Shown: positions 48,001 to 60,494 of the stretch, one piece after another
Numbering within the stretch: the stretch's first letter is position 1
How the letters are laid out: each line of letters begins with the position of its first letter
Assembly: GCA_037367405.1 (NCBI GenBank)
Contig: JAZKJV010000086.1
Location: 1,287,001 to 1,351,000, forward strand
Reading direction: 5' to 3'
DNA length: 64,000 nt
Source: Ottelia alismoides
Taxonomy: Eukaryota > Streptophyta > Magnoliopsida > Alismatales > Hydrocharitaceae
The notes under the pieces: generated by a model
The model's input: only the letters and a program-made list of their open reading frames with translations
What the model was told of the DNA's origin: nothing
The model's database searches: none
Program-made: the position numbers and the translations under genes

Positions 48001-48240
48001 TTCATTAAAACAACCATATCTAGAGCATACGAAATCCGATTTACGTAAACTCAGATCCTATGGTTTCCTTATTTAATGGGGAAAAAAATCTAAGTATTAA
48101 ATTCGTGTTTAAACAATTTAAACAGTGCCGAATTTATTTACTAAACAGATCTGCGAAATCAAATGCGATAAAAACTTTCGCGACCTTAACGAACCCAAGT
48201 CGTCCTCGGTTTTTCGAATCATATTCGAAACCGTCAACCT
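45061..48240 (-). other. Inner copia leader/gag region, no readable Gag
   Basis: 3.2 kb between the PBS and GAG-pre-integrase, where gag and protease are expected. It is mostly AT-rich and I could read no Gag, zinc knuckle or protease motif. Two GC-rich blocks, about 46540-46920 and 47186-47298, stand out. Both recur in the outer element (53205-53595 and 53850-53965) with much higher similarity than the AT-rich DNA between them. Short frames such as minus 46705-46920 are not recognised. Confidence 0.6.
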
Positions 48241-48253
48241 GGCTCCGATTCCA
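48241..48253 (-). other. Primer-binding site of inner copia
   Basis: On minus TGGAATCGGAGCC, two bases from the LTR end. It has two changes from the tRNA-Met site TGGTATCAGAGCC, which the outer element keeps intact. Confidence 0.82.
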
Positions 48254-48255
48254 CT

Positions 48256-50774
48256 TGAAGGATATGGAATTATCCTCAAGCGCATCACGGAAGCGTGATC
48301 GTCGTATCGGATACGACGAGGAACGACTAGTCGTACTAGTTGTTCGGTGCAGCGGAATTTAAAAAAATTTATTCGATGAAACCACATGATCCGAGAACCA
48401 TTCTTATATCGTTTCATCTATAACCACAACAAGTATAATGCAATACCTCTTGAAGCGTGGTTGATCAAGTCTCTAAAGAAAGAGACCTCCTGTCTCAAGT
48501 CCGATCGTTGGCGAGACCGCTTGCGAGCGCGGGGATGAACCGCGTTGTCCTCGCAATCCAAGAAGATGATCCAAGCATGGTTGCTCCTGATCTCGTCGCA
48601 CGAGATCAATCGTCTCCTTCGTGAGAGGAACTCTCCAAGAAGACGGAGAACCGAAGAACGTCGAAGCGGCGGCGCGGTGGCGAAGGCGACGACGGTTCTC
48701 TCCTCTAGGGTTTGGTGGTCGGCCACCAATTAGAGGGAGAGAGGGCTGACGTGTGTAGAGAAGAAAGAGAGAGAGAGAGCTCCAATATTGCAAGTCCTTA
48801 GAGAGCATAGTATGCCTCTCTATTTATAGGGTTTTGGGATCCATGGATCTCAATCCATGGGACACATAAAATCAATGGGTGAGATTGATTTGTGTCAATC
48901 CAATGGCCAAGATAGTTGTTGTCAAAAGCAACAAATTTAGGTCAAAATATATTTGATAAAATCAAATATAATTTATTCCTAAATCAACCCAACAAATAAG
49001 GAGAGAATACACATGGAGATCAAATCTCCATGTGCAATCAAGAGGGGACGGCCACCCATTCCATATAGGAATTGGGTGCTGCCCACTTGTTTCCCAATGG
49101 AGAGCAATCTCATGGATTTCCATGAGATTGCATATCTCCTTGGATTTCTCTCCTATTTATTTGCAACAAATTTATTTGGGTTTTATTCTTCAAAAATAAT
49201 TCTCAATTATCTTTAAGAATATTGCATTCTTGCCATGGAAAAATTGTGAATCATATTCACAACCCAAAACAACATATAATTCATATTGTTAATTAATTAC
49301 ACAATGTGTATCCAATACACATAATAATTAATCAACACATATAAATTATAATTAGCTCTCTCTAATACATTATAAATCACATTTATAATATATTATGAAT
49401 AATTGGATATTTCTATCCACATTATTCTCATCCACATTAATTAAATCACATTTAATTAAATTGGATAATTTCTTCACACATCAAGATGATTAAATCACAT
49501 TTAATCATTATTTCTTCATTGCTTAGATCTTATGGAATTATTCTTGAACCCTTCAAGAATAATGCAATCTCTCCGCAGATACTTGGAGATAAGGACAGGG
49601 CGATTGTATTGTTCCAAGTATAGTGACATGGATATTGAGATCATATCTCAAATCCAGATCGCGGGCCTCTCATAGATGCTTGATTAAATCAAGACCGTAA
49701 ATCTAATCTTCTCATTGTATCTGAATCACATTCAGATCAATGTCCAACACTTGGACCAAGATCAGATCACTTCTCTACTGAGAGGAGTCACTAAAATCCA
49801 GACCCGTTTCATCACTCCCTAGGATTGGAAGCGTCATGGTTATACAATCGTTTATGATCAAATCACCCTCAGGTATTCCCAATACCTGTACATCCTGCAT
49901 ACTGGAAGACTCAGACTAAACCCGAAGTATCGGATCAACTTTATACTGTCTACTTCATGGTTTTATCAGTAAGTTTCTCATTCGATCATTGGGAGTTGGT
50001 ATCGATCATACACTTTCCAAAAGTGTATATCATACCTAGGTCTTGATCATATACTAAAAGTATATATCAAACCTACAAATTCAGTCAAGCTTCCAAAGCG
50101 AGACGACCATGCGCATGGAATTTGATTCATCCCAATATCTCATGAGTGAGCTCATGTCTTCCGGTTCAGTAACTGAACCTGTATGATCCCTTTGAGAGAT
50201 CGTATTACTCATATGCCCTTATATGCACACCAGCGCGCCGGTGTATAGACCTTGATTAGGTCATCAACCTATTGGTCTGCCAAATGTACATACTTAGACA
50301 TATAGCAACACATTTGTCTCCGGTCAGAGGATGCGTGCCTATATCATGACAGCATATGATATAGGACTTTGGTTATCTCGATCTCGTTAAGTCAACTCTT
50401 TGACCTAACTAATCTGACACCTCCGAATCTCTATTCCTATGCAGAGGACCTGCATCAAGAGGTCGGTCAGATATCAACCTTCAGAGATAGGATTGCCATC
50501 TCCTACTCAGGCTGGAGATCATCTCTTAATAATCATTTGACGGTGCTTGATGAGTCCTCAATCTAACTCTTTAGATATTCATCCAAGCACCAGCCTCTAT
50601 GATTCAATAGTTGAATCAATAGCTGTGTGATCATCAAGATGGCCATGGTACATAACCCTAATTGTACTGAGGGACCTATTATACAAATTATTCATTCTTC
50701 ATTTCAGATCAGGGAATGATATTTGCAATAACATTTATTGCATAATGGCTCGCCGTGGGCTCGCATTTCCAACA
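48256..50774 (-). repeat. 5' LTR of inner copia
   Basis: 2519 bp, nearly identical to 40224-42746. The TATA region is on minus at 48819-48828. It ends on minus with TATCCTTCA and is followed by AG and the PBS. It begins next to CACTT (50775-50779). Confidence 0.93.
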
Positions 50775-50779
50775 CACTT
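50775..50779 (+). other. Target-site duplication, inner copia, right
   Basis: CACTT, partner of 40219-40223. Confidence 0.92.
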
Positions 50780-51800
50780 GTATATGAAGTCTACTTTAGA
50801 CTTTATTGCTAATATCCATCTTTCCATGTCATGATCCTTAGGAGCTTCATCATATGAAGTCCGATCATTGTCAGACTTAACGGACACATGGAATACATCC
50901 TCAAACTCATTTGAAGAGGTATTAGTGTTTCATCTTTAATTATCCTTTTAGTTTCCGATCTTAGGAGCCTCATTATCTTCTCGAGATTAAATGAGTTCCT
51001 ACACTTCATTTTCATCTTGATTCTCAAGAGAGTCATCCTCTAAGAATCACATTCTCAGAGATGAAATCTTTTAAGAATCTCAAGGTCATAAAGTAGGTAT
51101 CCAATACCATCCTTTATTTTCCTAATGAAGTAGCACTTACAAGTGCTAGATTCCAGCTTACATGCATGGAACCTTATTACGGATATATATTGTAGTCTCT
51201 ACTACACATATATACCAGGAAACTAAGAGGACAATTATGCTAAAATTCATCATTGATCAAATCATGTCACACATGATCCAATTGTATCTCCCTACAACTC
51301 TATTGAGTTCAGGTTTATCAGGAAGAGTGAGATAGAAATGATTTTCATATCTCCATAAGGTATTCTTTGAATTTTATCTAACAGGTACTAGCTACCTTGG
51401 TTAGATCAAATTCATTTAGTCTTCCTTCAAACTTTGGTTCTAAACCAAAATTATGAAATCTTTGAACATTTCAAAGGTTTCTCAGGTGAAGAGAAGAAAT
51501 CTCATATCATACATAATCATCAATAGATATCACATATCCATAATGTTTACTATGATATAGATGATCTACATACATCAATATGTATGAGATCTTGAATACC
51601 TTGACATCTAACACCATTCTCAGAGAAGAGTGTACTGGACATTTTTACTTTGAATACAATATTCACAAGTATGTAAGATTTGAAATTTTAGACATTCTAA
51701 AATTCCATTTCTTACTAGTTTATTGATAATGTCAATAGACATATGTCCAAGACTCGATGCCAGATCATTGTCAAATGATCTTCATCCTCCTATTGATCTA
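50780..51800 (-). pseudogene. Outer copia pol remnant, 5' part (GAG-pre-integrase, integrase)
   Basis: Minus-strand sequence collinear with 44100-45060 of the inner element. It has KMSSTLFSENGVRCQGIQDL and IHIDVCRSS (about 51650-51560), then decayed integrase and the start of the RT domain (a DEAPKDHDMERW-like stretch at about 50830-50860). Stops interrupt every frame. It continues across the inner insertion at 40223. Confidence 0.78.
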
Positions 51801-54800
51801 TCAAGGTTTAATTTTCAGTATTAGAAATCTTAATGAACCATTCATTAGTTTTCTAATTTTATGGAGTCCACTTGATGTTAGATTACTATCTGAAATATTT
51901 CCATCATAACTCTTTATGATAGTTCTATCTCAGAATTCATGTTTATTTCCAACATTTAGAAACAAACAATGAGTGTACTCTACTATCTAGGTCATAGAGA
52001 CATTCTCCAAGACTAAGGGCTCTCCCACTGAGAATATGAAGTCCATCTATCCAAAGAGATTGCTGCAATAATTACATCAATATCTATGTAGATGACTACT
52101 AAACCTTTAGATCAAATTTCTAATCTTCTAATATATATGCAACCAATTGCAAATGTCATTGGAAGATTGGGATACAATTGTCATACTTTACCTGATGAAA
52201 TAAGAAAGTCAGAGTCAATGATTATACGTAGATTATTCTGATGCTCTATCTGAGTCCTTCAATAAGGATTTTAGACAGATTTGATAGTATTGACATTCAT
52301 CCAACTCTTTGGATGTGATATGGAAGTCACAGAAGTAGGTCAACTCTTTGACTTTCCTTCTTACTCGGGTCCGACCCATGCTTCCACTGCACTCTCTTCA
52401 TCTATAAACAACAATTGTTCAAGACAAAGAATCTCTTATGTTAAATTCAAAAGGAATTCAATGGAAGAGCATTTCAACATTTATACATGCTTCATTAAAT
52501 TCATACAATATGAATATCATGAAGCTTCAGAATGACTAGAGTATAGATAATAGAATGATGACACTCATCATATCTACATACATCTTAACTCTTAGAGACT
52601 TAGGTTCAGGTAGGTATTCAAACATTGTGAATACATCATCTCTTTCGAGCTACCATTCTGCATAATGCAGAGAACCATGTCATTCATGATTAAATGTCTA
52701 GAGCACATATGTATGCCAAAATATCTTCTTTTATTTTATAAGGATTATTTGACAATTACGATCACCATCGATATGTGACTTCTAAAGTACACTCGATGAA
52801 AGATCAAGAACATAGAGACATACAAACCCTAAGGTGATGTCTTATTGTCTTATTTAATTGTCATTCCTCATTATGTTGAGGAAACTTGCACATTGCAACC
52901 ACATACATTATGTGTCCAATTGCAAGTACAATATATGGATCATGAGTCCAATCCAAGATATTTTACTGGTTATTATTGAGTATAACATTGAGTGGGTTTA
53001 ATGAAGGATTATCTGAAATAAGAAATTTGCATAAGTGTATATATATTATATATACATGTTTTACTTTGATTTAGGAATTTTTATATCAAAGTTGTCTTGC
53101 CTTGTCAACACTGAAAGTTCATTCCCTTAATCACTTTCAATGTAAGAGATATTCTTACCATAATATCTCTAGCAAGATCCGGGATCTCCTTTCCTATCTT
53201 CGTTGCATCCCAATAATATGAGAACCTACAACTCGGATAAAAAGAAGCGGGAACACATTCCGCCTTGCAAGTCCAACTTGCATTTCCCAATTCGGTCTTT
53301 AACACCCAGGCCCACCACCCCTAAGGCAATGTTGACCCGTCATTAATTGAACCAACCGTCAACAGGCTTAATACTCGCTATACGCAATCCAATATCGCCC
53401 CAATAATATGAGGACCCGATATTGGGGTCACTACGTATACGGCCTTACTTTTTCAAGAAGCAAAGAACCCGATCCAATTAAATCATGTACAGGATCTATC
53501 ACTTCGGACAGGCGTCTCCTATACACAACATCTGGCGACGAAATCCTTTGCCTTGATGGGAGACCATGGATGTCACTTATATGATCCTCCACCTCATATT
53601 CAAATTTTATAATTAATTATCGTGAATCACATTCACATAATTAATTCTTCCAAGGGAAATACACATCTATTCATGATAGAGTGTTTATTGGATATAATTA
53701 ATTTAATCATATTAAATTAATCATTAATCCAATCATCAATCAACAAACATGTCTTTTACTTGAATAGTAGGTATATACTCAAAGTACGTATTATTCGAAT
53801 TTTAATAATTAGAAAAATACACATTGTCTGTATCCGGTATTATACAGTCCCTACCCGCTGTCATGGCCAGTACCGACGAGAGTGGGACGGACCACATACG
53901 TTGCAACCCGCTACCCCAATGCTCTCCGACTAGGCACCACGTCCGCCTCGGGAAAGGATAATACCAGATAGACCATCATGTACTTTGAAATGTTCATCGA
54001 TTTTTCAACCGAAATTATAGCATATAATATAAATCAAAACATTTTTGATTATAAGGAGATTTGCTAGACAAATCCCCAATCCTATTCAAGCAAAAGGGTT
54101 TTTCATGTAAAAGTTGTCCGACAACTATTGTAGGATAAACTATAGTTTTCATGAAGGCAATGTTTGTTGATGAACCAATGATCAAGATGTAATATCTCAT
54201 CATTGTGGTTTAGGCAAGTGTCATTCAATGAAATAATTATTTCTTTAAATATTTCACAAATATTTATCACTAATTATTCCAGAAAATTAACAATTAATTT
54301 TCATCATGATAATTGAATGACATATCACAAGGTTCAAGATCAAGAAATTGTTAATTTCCAGCAGTGACCCCCAATCACTAAAATTAACTTATCTTGATCA
54401 ATTTAAATCCAAAAAATGCAAACTCAGTTTCCAAAGATTGCTTATTTGATTTATTAAAGAACCCAAGTGATAATTCATGCATTTCAAGGCGGATTAAAAC
54501 CGTAATTATCTCATCAATTACGTTCAAATCCACAGTTCCCGCAACAGTGAATATAGTCATATTCAAAAAGCCATATCTTGAGCAAATAAAGTCCAAATTT
54601 AGTAAACTCAAGTCCTATGATTTCCTTGTTTAATGGGGAATAAAATCCAATTGAAAATTTCGTGTTTAAACATTTTAAACAGTAAAGAAAAATTCAACTA
54701 GACAAAGGTGCGAAAATTGAAATGCAATAAAAATTTCGCAACCCTTTCAAGAACCAAATCGTCTAAGATGTATGGATCATATCCAAAACCTTATTCGACC

Positions 54801-54803
54801 TAT
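51801..54803 (-). other. Outer copia leader/gag region, no readable Gag
   Basis: Collinear with 45061-48240. It is AT-rich with the same two GC-rich blocks (53205-53595 and 53850-53965). No Gag or protease motif is seen. AT-rich parts differ from the inner copy by many indels. Confidence 0.6.
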
Positions 54804-54816
54804 GGCTCTGATACCA
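54804..54816 (-). other. Primer-binding site of outer copia
   Basis: On minus TGGTATCAGAGCC, a perfect tRNA-Met site, two bases (AG) after the LTR end. Confidence 0.88.
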
Positions 54817-54818
54817 CT

Positions 54819-57264
54819 TGAAGGATATTGAGTATCCTTAAGAGCATCACGTAAGCGTGTCGATCGCATCATATGCAATCGGAGCAACTAGTAGTACTAG
54901 ATACTAGATGCAGCGGAAATTAAAATTTTTTAACTTTAAAGATGAAACCACATGATCACGAGAACACTTCTCGGATCGTTTCATCAAACCACAAAGTACA
55001 TGGAATACCTCTTGAAGCGTGGTTGTGATCACGAGATCCCAAAGTAGAGATCCTCCTATCTTAAGTCCGACCCACGGAGAATGCGCTTGCGGGCACGATG
55101 ATGAGTCGCGTCCTTCCCGCAATCCTTTGACGAAGATTCAAGCGTCGAGGCGTAGCAAAAATGATCTCCATCCTAATACACAAAGTGGACGGCCACTTGA
55201 ATATTAGGGAGACCCCACGAGAATGAGAGAGAGAGAGAGAGAAAGAGTAGAGTTCTTCAACTCAAGAATGTTATCACTTGGAAAAGGCTACCCTAGCCCT
55301 CCTTTTATACTAGTTTAGGGTCCAATGGATCTCAATCCATGGGACACATGGATCCAAGGGCTATGCTTGGTCCATGCTAAATCAATGGCTATGATTGTTG
55401 TTGGTTAAAACCAACAACATTAATTTAAATTAAAAAATGTTGCAACGTTTATCAACATAATTTAATTTAACATTAACTAATTAAGAGATAATGTGATAAA
55501 TAAAATGGAGTCAACCAACCTCCCTAAAATTGGGGGGCGTCACCCATGAACAATTCATGGGTGACGCCACCTATGAATGGTGGTCAATTTTGGCTCCTTT
55601 TTTATTTATCTTATTATTCCTTAATTAATTTTGTATTCACAAAAATATTCACCAAATTAATTCCCAATTAATTTGTGAATATTTCAATCATGCCATTAAA
55701 TATTATGTGAATCATATTCACAACCCAAACTAGTTAGTAAATTGCATTTCCAAATTATTAATAAATGTGAATCTTATCCACATTATTAATCAACAAATGC
55801 TATTCACATAAATTCTCTCTCTTATATATGTATATTATAAATCATATTTATAATACACATACATCATGGATAGTGTTATCCACATCCTCTTAATCCTTGA
55901 TAATTAAATCCCATTTAATTATCTTAGATAATCATTTTCACAATATGAATTATATTCATATCAAACTTGATAATTAACTCTTATTTAATCATCAAGTCCT
56001 TGCTTGGATATTTCATCAAATGAATTATTCTTGAACCATTTCAAGAATAATGTGCATTCTCCGCAGATACTTGGAGATCAGGACATGGCGATTGTATTAT
56101 ACCACGTATAGTGACTTGGATGTTGAGATCTCGTCTCAAATCCAGATCGTACGAACCTCCCACAGATGCTTGATTAAATCAAGACCGCAAATCCAATCTT
56201 CTCATTAAATCTGAATCTCATTCAGATCAATGTCCAACACTTGGACTAAGATCAGATTGCTTCTCTACTGGAAGGAGTCACTAAAATCCAGACCTGTTTC
56301 ATCACTCCCTCGGAATGGAAGCGTCATGGATATACAATCGTTTATGATCACATCACCCTCAGGTATTACCAATACCTGTACATCCTGCATACTGGAAGAC
56401 CCATGGTCAACCCGAAGATCAAGATCTATTTTATACTGTCTTCTTCAGGGTTTGATCACTAAGTTTCTCATTTGATCATTGGGATTCGGTATCGATCATA
56501 TACTTTCCAAAAGCATATATCATACCTAGGTCTTGATCATATACTTTCCAAAAGTATATATCAAACCTACAAATTCAGTCAAGCTTCCAAAGCGAGACGA
56601 CCGTGCACGGAATTTGATTCTTCCCAATATCTCATGAGTGAGCTCATGTCTTCCGGTTCAGTAGTGAACCTGTATGATCCCTTTGAGAGATCGTATTACT
56701 CATATGCCTTTATATGCACACCAGCGCGCCGGTATATAGACCTTGGTTAGGCCATCAACCTATCGGTCTGCCAAATGTACATACTCAGACATATAACAAT
56801 ACATCTGTCTCCAGTCAGAGGATGTGTGCCTATGCTGTGACAGCATTCAACATAGGACTTAGGTTATCTCGATCTCGTTAAGTCAACTCTTTGACCTAAC
56901 TAATCTGACACCTCCGAATCTCTATTCCTATGCAGAGGACCTGCATCAAGAGGTCGGTCAGATATCAGCCTATGTGAGAAAGGATTGCCATCTCCTACTC
57001 AGGCTGGAGATCACATCTTAACAATCATTTGACGGTGCTTGATGAGTCCTCAATCTAACTCTTTAGATATCATCCACGCACCAGCCTCAATGATTCAATA
57101 ATTGAATCAACAGCTGTATGATCATTAAGATAGCCATGGTACATAACCCTAATTGTACAGAGGGACCTTTTATACAAATTATTTATTCTTCATTCAGATC
57201 AGGGAATGATATGTGCAATAACATTTATTGCATAATGGCTCGCCGTGGGCTCACATGTCCAACA
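54819..57264 (-). repeat. 5' LTR of outer copia
   Basis: 2446 bp, the partner of 36418-38867. On minus the TATA box is at 55301-55309. The GA run (55223-55246) is shorter than in the 3' LTR. The hairpin pair is at 56494-56522 and 56535-56563. Confidence 0.92.
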
Positions 57265-57269
57265 CGCCG
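57265..57269 (+). other. Target-site duplication, outer copia, right
   Basis: CGCCG, partner of 36413-36417. Confidence 0.9.
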
Positions 57270-59120
57270 GACTCGCCTGAGCTCCCCAGAGCTCCGTCGA
57301 GTCATCAGAGGGTACCAGGCGATGCGGAAGGCCTCCACGCTTCTTCTCCGATCATCCATGGCCTCCGAAGAGGACTCCCGTGCCAGCACGAGTCCGGCCA
57401 AGTTCGCCGGCGAACTGTTCGTCCTCCATCCTCCGCAGCCGTCCGATCGACCTTCAGCTCCAGTTCGCATCCCAGCCATCCACTCGAGGAGCAGCTCTGA
57501 CCGTCCGATCATTTGGAGACTCGATCCAGACCGTTGGCTCAGCGAGGCTTAGCCACAGCGCCTCATACCCGTTCGATCCCTCACATGGCGAGGCCTCAGC
57601 CGCTAGATCAGACCGAGGACCCCAGCGTTGGGTGCCACCCTTCCCCGACCGTCTGATTGCATACGTGGCGCCCATCTGACGGTCTACTTAATAAAGGGTA
57701 AATATCCCCTTAGGCCCTTAGTTTCTGAGTAGTTTAGCTGTAGTCCTGTATACTTTATTTGCGTTGGGTAAATTGCATCTAGGACCTTGTCTTATCTAGT
57801 ATTTACATGTATGCCCCTGTGTGTAGTGGAACACGTGCGTCGACATGTGCTTATCTGGGATTTTTGCATGTTTAGCCTTGTTGTTCTAGGGTGTTCCTAA
57901 AATGAATGAAAGTTTTTATTAATTGCATATATACCCCTGTGCGTGTTTTTTTTAAAACATGTGTTGAAATTCGTGGGTATTTTCCACTGAGGTCCCTAGA
58001 CTTTTAATACATGTTATTAAATAGTCCAAGAACCTCAGTTTCTTTGCAATTAGGTCCCTGAGTGCCCAAGTCACGCGCCTCGCGTGTGTTTTCTTGGAAA
58101 AATTGCACCGGACCCCCTGGAACTTTTACTATTTGCGTACAGGTCCCTGTGCACTGTACCCTAGTTTTGATTTTTAATAAAATAGCAAATTAACTCCAAA
58201 TTCAACAAAAATTGGATACATGGCTCCTGCTATGGTGTAAAATTTTCTATGAATTTTGGGGACATTTTTTTGCATTTATTATTTTTAAAAATTCAAAAAC
58301 ATGCTTTTTCTTTACTGTCTGAGTTGAAAATTCACAAAAAATATTAAAATACATCTAAAATTAACAAAAAAATTAGACAGTAGTTGTTTTACATTGTTTG
58401 ATTTTCTGACCAATTTTGGTCATTTTTGGATATAGAAAACCCTTAAAAATTACAAAACACTAAAAACCCTATAAAAATTCTAATATTTAATTTAAAAATC
58501 CAAAAACAATTCTTCCAGTGCCCAAATTTTCCTTATACTTTCTAGTTTTTAGTAAAATTACCTTCAGACCTTGATAGGGCCTTATCTATTTTATATTGGC
58601 CCTCCAAGTCTGGCTGGACAACAACATTGCTTTCTTGTCTTGTTTGATTTTTAGAAAATTAAATAAAAATCAGAAAATTACCAAAAATTAACCAAAAATA
58701 GTAAAAAATATAAAAATATATAAAAATATTTTTATTTGAATTTTTGGGTGATTTTTGAGTAGATAAATAATTGTTGAAAGTTGCCCGTTGTATGCTTTTC
58801 TTATTCTCTTAATTAATTTAAAAATCCAAAAAAATATAAAAACCCCAAAAATCCACCAAAAACACTTTGATTTTATTTTAATCCTTTTTTAGACTACTTC
58901 GTAGGCCGCAAGGCCATTACGTGCTCCCTGAGTCCGACCCTGGTCGCTATACCAGGCTAATCCAATAACCAGGACCGCTATTAGTTTTATTTATTTTATC
59001 TCTGTTTGGTGGTCTGCACTTAATTTTTCTTGTTTATCCGGATTTCTCGAGCGACTGAGGTCGCAACGACCTTGTTTATATTTCTCTACCTTAGTTGCTT
59101 GCGGTTTTTGTGGGTCATCA
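57270..59120 (+). repeat. Athila-like gypsy 5' LTR, second part (R/U5)
   Basis: Continues the LTR interrupted at 36417. It begins GC-rich, has AATAAA at 57690, then a long AT-rich stretch. It ends GGGTCATCA three bases before a tRNA-Asp-type PBS. The ending TCATCA is the reverse complement of the LTR start TGATGA. Open frames at 57118-57679 cross the copia junction or lie in opposite frames and are not genes. Confidence 0.82.
57690..57695 (+). promoter_or_regulatory. Candidate polyadenylation signal of the gypsy LTR
   Basis: AATAAA downstream of the TATA box within the LTR (about 1 kb when the copia insert is removed). It is compatible with the R/U5 border. Confidence 0.5.
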
Positions 59121-59123
59121 GAA

Positions 59124-59141
59124 TGGCGCCTTTGCCGGGGA
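59124..59141 (+). other. Primer-binding site of the Athila-like element
   Basis: TGGCGCCTTTGCCGGGGA matches the tRNA-Asp primer site used by Athila-type elements (TGGCGCCGTTGCCGGGGA) with one change. The spacer GAA separates it from the LTR end. Confidence 0.85.
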
Positions 59142-60494
59142 GCACGGCTTAGTGGTTAGCTTTTTCCGCGGCTTTCTTTTTCGCGGTTTTCTGTATAGAT
59201 TTGTGTATATATTTTTCTGACATTGTTTATAAAATAATCTGGTCTGTGACACTTATCTTCTTTCTTGCGAGGGCCCGAGGACCAAGGAGGCGACTTTCGA
59301 GGAGCCGGCGCAACTGCGAGATTCGAAGGCGGCTCCCTTCTGCACGGAGCCGCTGGAGAGAGCGAGAGAGTAGCTGAGTGGGAGAGGAGTAGTTTAGGTT
59401 TATTTTAGCACATTTGATTATTGTAATAATACAGGTAAACTCAACAGCAGGACTTGGACTGAGACTTTTCTCGGGTCTGTTTCGCCGAGCACTAGTGTGC
59501 TCGGGGGACCCTTTAGCTAGCTTATATTTTTCACGGCTTTTTCGCGGCTTTTTGGTTTTTCACTGCCTTTTACGGTTTTAAGCGGTTTTTCTCGAGCCCC
59601 TAGCCGTAGGACTTTCCATTTGACTGTGCCGTAATTAGTAGGATCCACACACTTAATAGATTGTCTGCTCCTATAGATCGTTAATTGGACCTACTAATAA
59701 AAGATTAATAAAAATAGCTGATTCATTTTCCTTCGAGCCAACGCACCGCGAGCCTGCCCCGTTAAGCGCTACTCCTGATCTCGACATGTCGAGAAGAGGA
59801 GGGGTGGGTCTAGACTGGACTCTCTGGATCGAAGGCGAATGACCAGCTAGACGGTTCTGTCGTGTAGAAGTTGGCTGCTTAGGACTCGGCTTTTTCCGCT
59901 GCACCATATAGATAGTTTACTTTTCTGTCTTTACATTATGCGCGGATCATATTGCATGTAGAGTTCTGGAGTCAGGTACGCCTTTCTTACTTTGCATGCA
60001 TCATTGATTTTCGTGCATCGGCTTTTTCGACTTCTCCCCCCTATTTTGGACTTAATAACCAGGAGAACCGAAAAATTCATTAGACGTTTTTGCTTGTATT
60101 GAAAAATACCTAAAAAGAAAAACTATAAAATTAGGACTGCTAAAACTATTGATCACTAAAAGATACTTGATTTAAAAAAATGTCTTGGGGAGAGCAACCC
60201 CCTCATTACTTGGTTTGATTGTGCGAGAGAGTGACCCGAACACTAGATAGAGCCCTCCGGTACCATTCTCGACTGATTATCGACTTCTTCTGTGCGGGAC
60301 AGTCGGTTGGGAAAGTATCGGGTATCCCAACAGGTCACGTAATCGCTCTGATATCTTGATTTTTCACCAAAAAAAATTAACAAGATAATTGACTGAGCTT
60401 TTACGGTCTTCAGCTCGCGTTGCGTTGGTGAACTGGGGGTTTTCTTGTGATCATAGTTTTTCCAGATCTCATCCGCCTTACTCGCCAGATCACG
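59142..60494 (+). other. Untranslated leader of the Athila-like element
   Basis: 1.35 kb between the PBS and gag. No convincing coding frame was seen. It contains several TTTTTCGCGGCTTTTT-like repeats at 59165-59185 and 59525-59550. Packaging signals would be expected here but cannot be read by eye. Confidence 0.6.

Larger units (their letters stand above)
40224..50774 (-). mobile_element. Inner long-LTR copia element, complete, nested in the outer copy
   Basis: A 10.55-kb element on minus: 5' LTR 48256-50774, PBS 48241-48253, internal 48240-42760, polypurine tract 42747-42759, 3' LTR 40224-42746, target duplication CACTT on both sides. The LTRs differ at only about 20 positions by eye, so this is the youngest datable insertion in the window. 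Pol is nevertheless full of stops, so it was probably mobilised by proteins of another element. Confidence 0.95.
36418..57264 (-). mobile_element. Outer long-LTR copia element, minus strand, with a nested copy inside
   Basis: A complete insertion. The 5' LTR is 54819-57264, the PBS 54804-54816, the internal region 54803-50780 and 40223-38881, the polypurine tract 38868-38880 and the 3' LTR 36418-38867. It is flanked by the 5-bp duplication CGCCG. Without the inner element (40224-50774 and its 5-bp duplication) it is about 10.3 kb. It belongs to the same family as element E at 1-4814. The pol domains are too damaged to be active. It inserted in the LTR of the Athila-like element. Confidence 0.93.

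Noticed and set aside
57118..57679. Overlapping ORFs up to 144 codons
   Set aside because: They cross the copia/gypsy junction at 57264-57270, so the frame is an accident of insertion.
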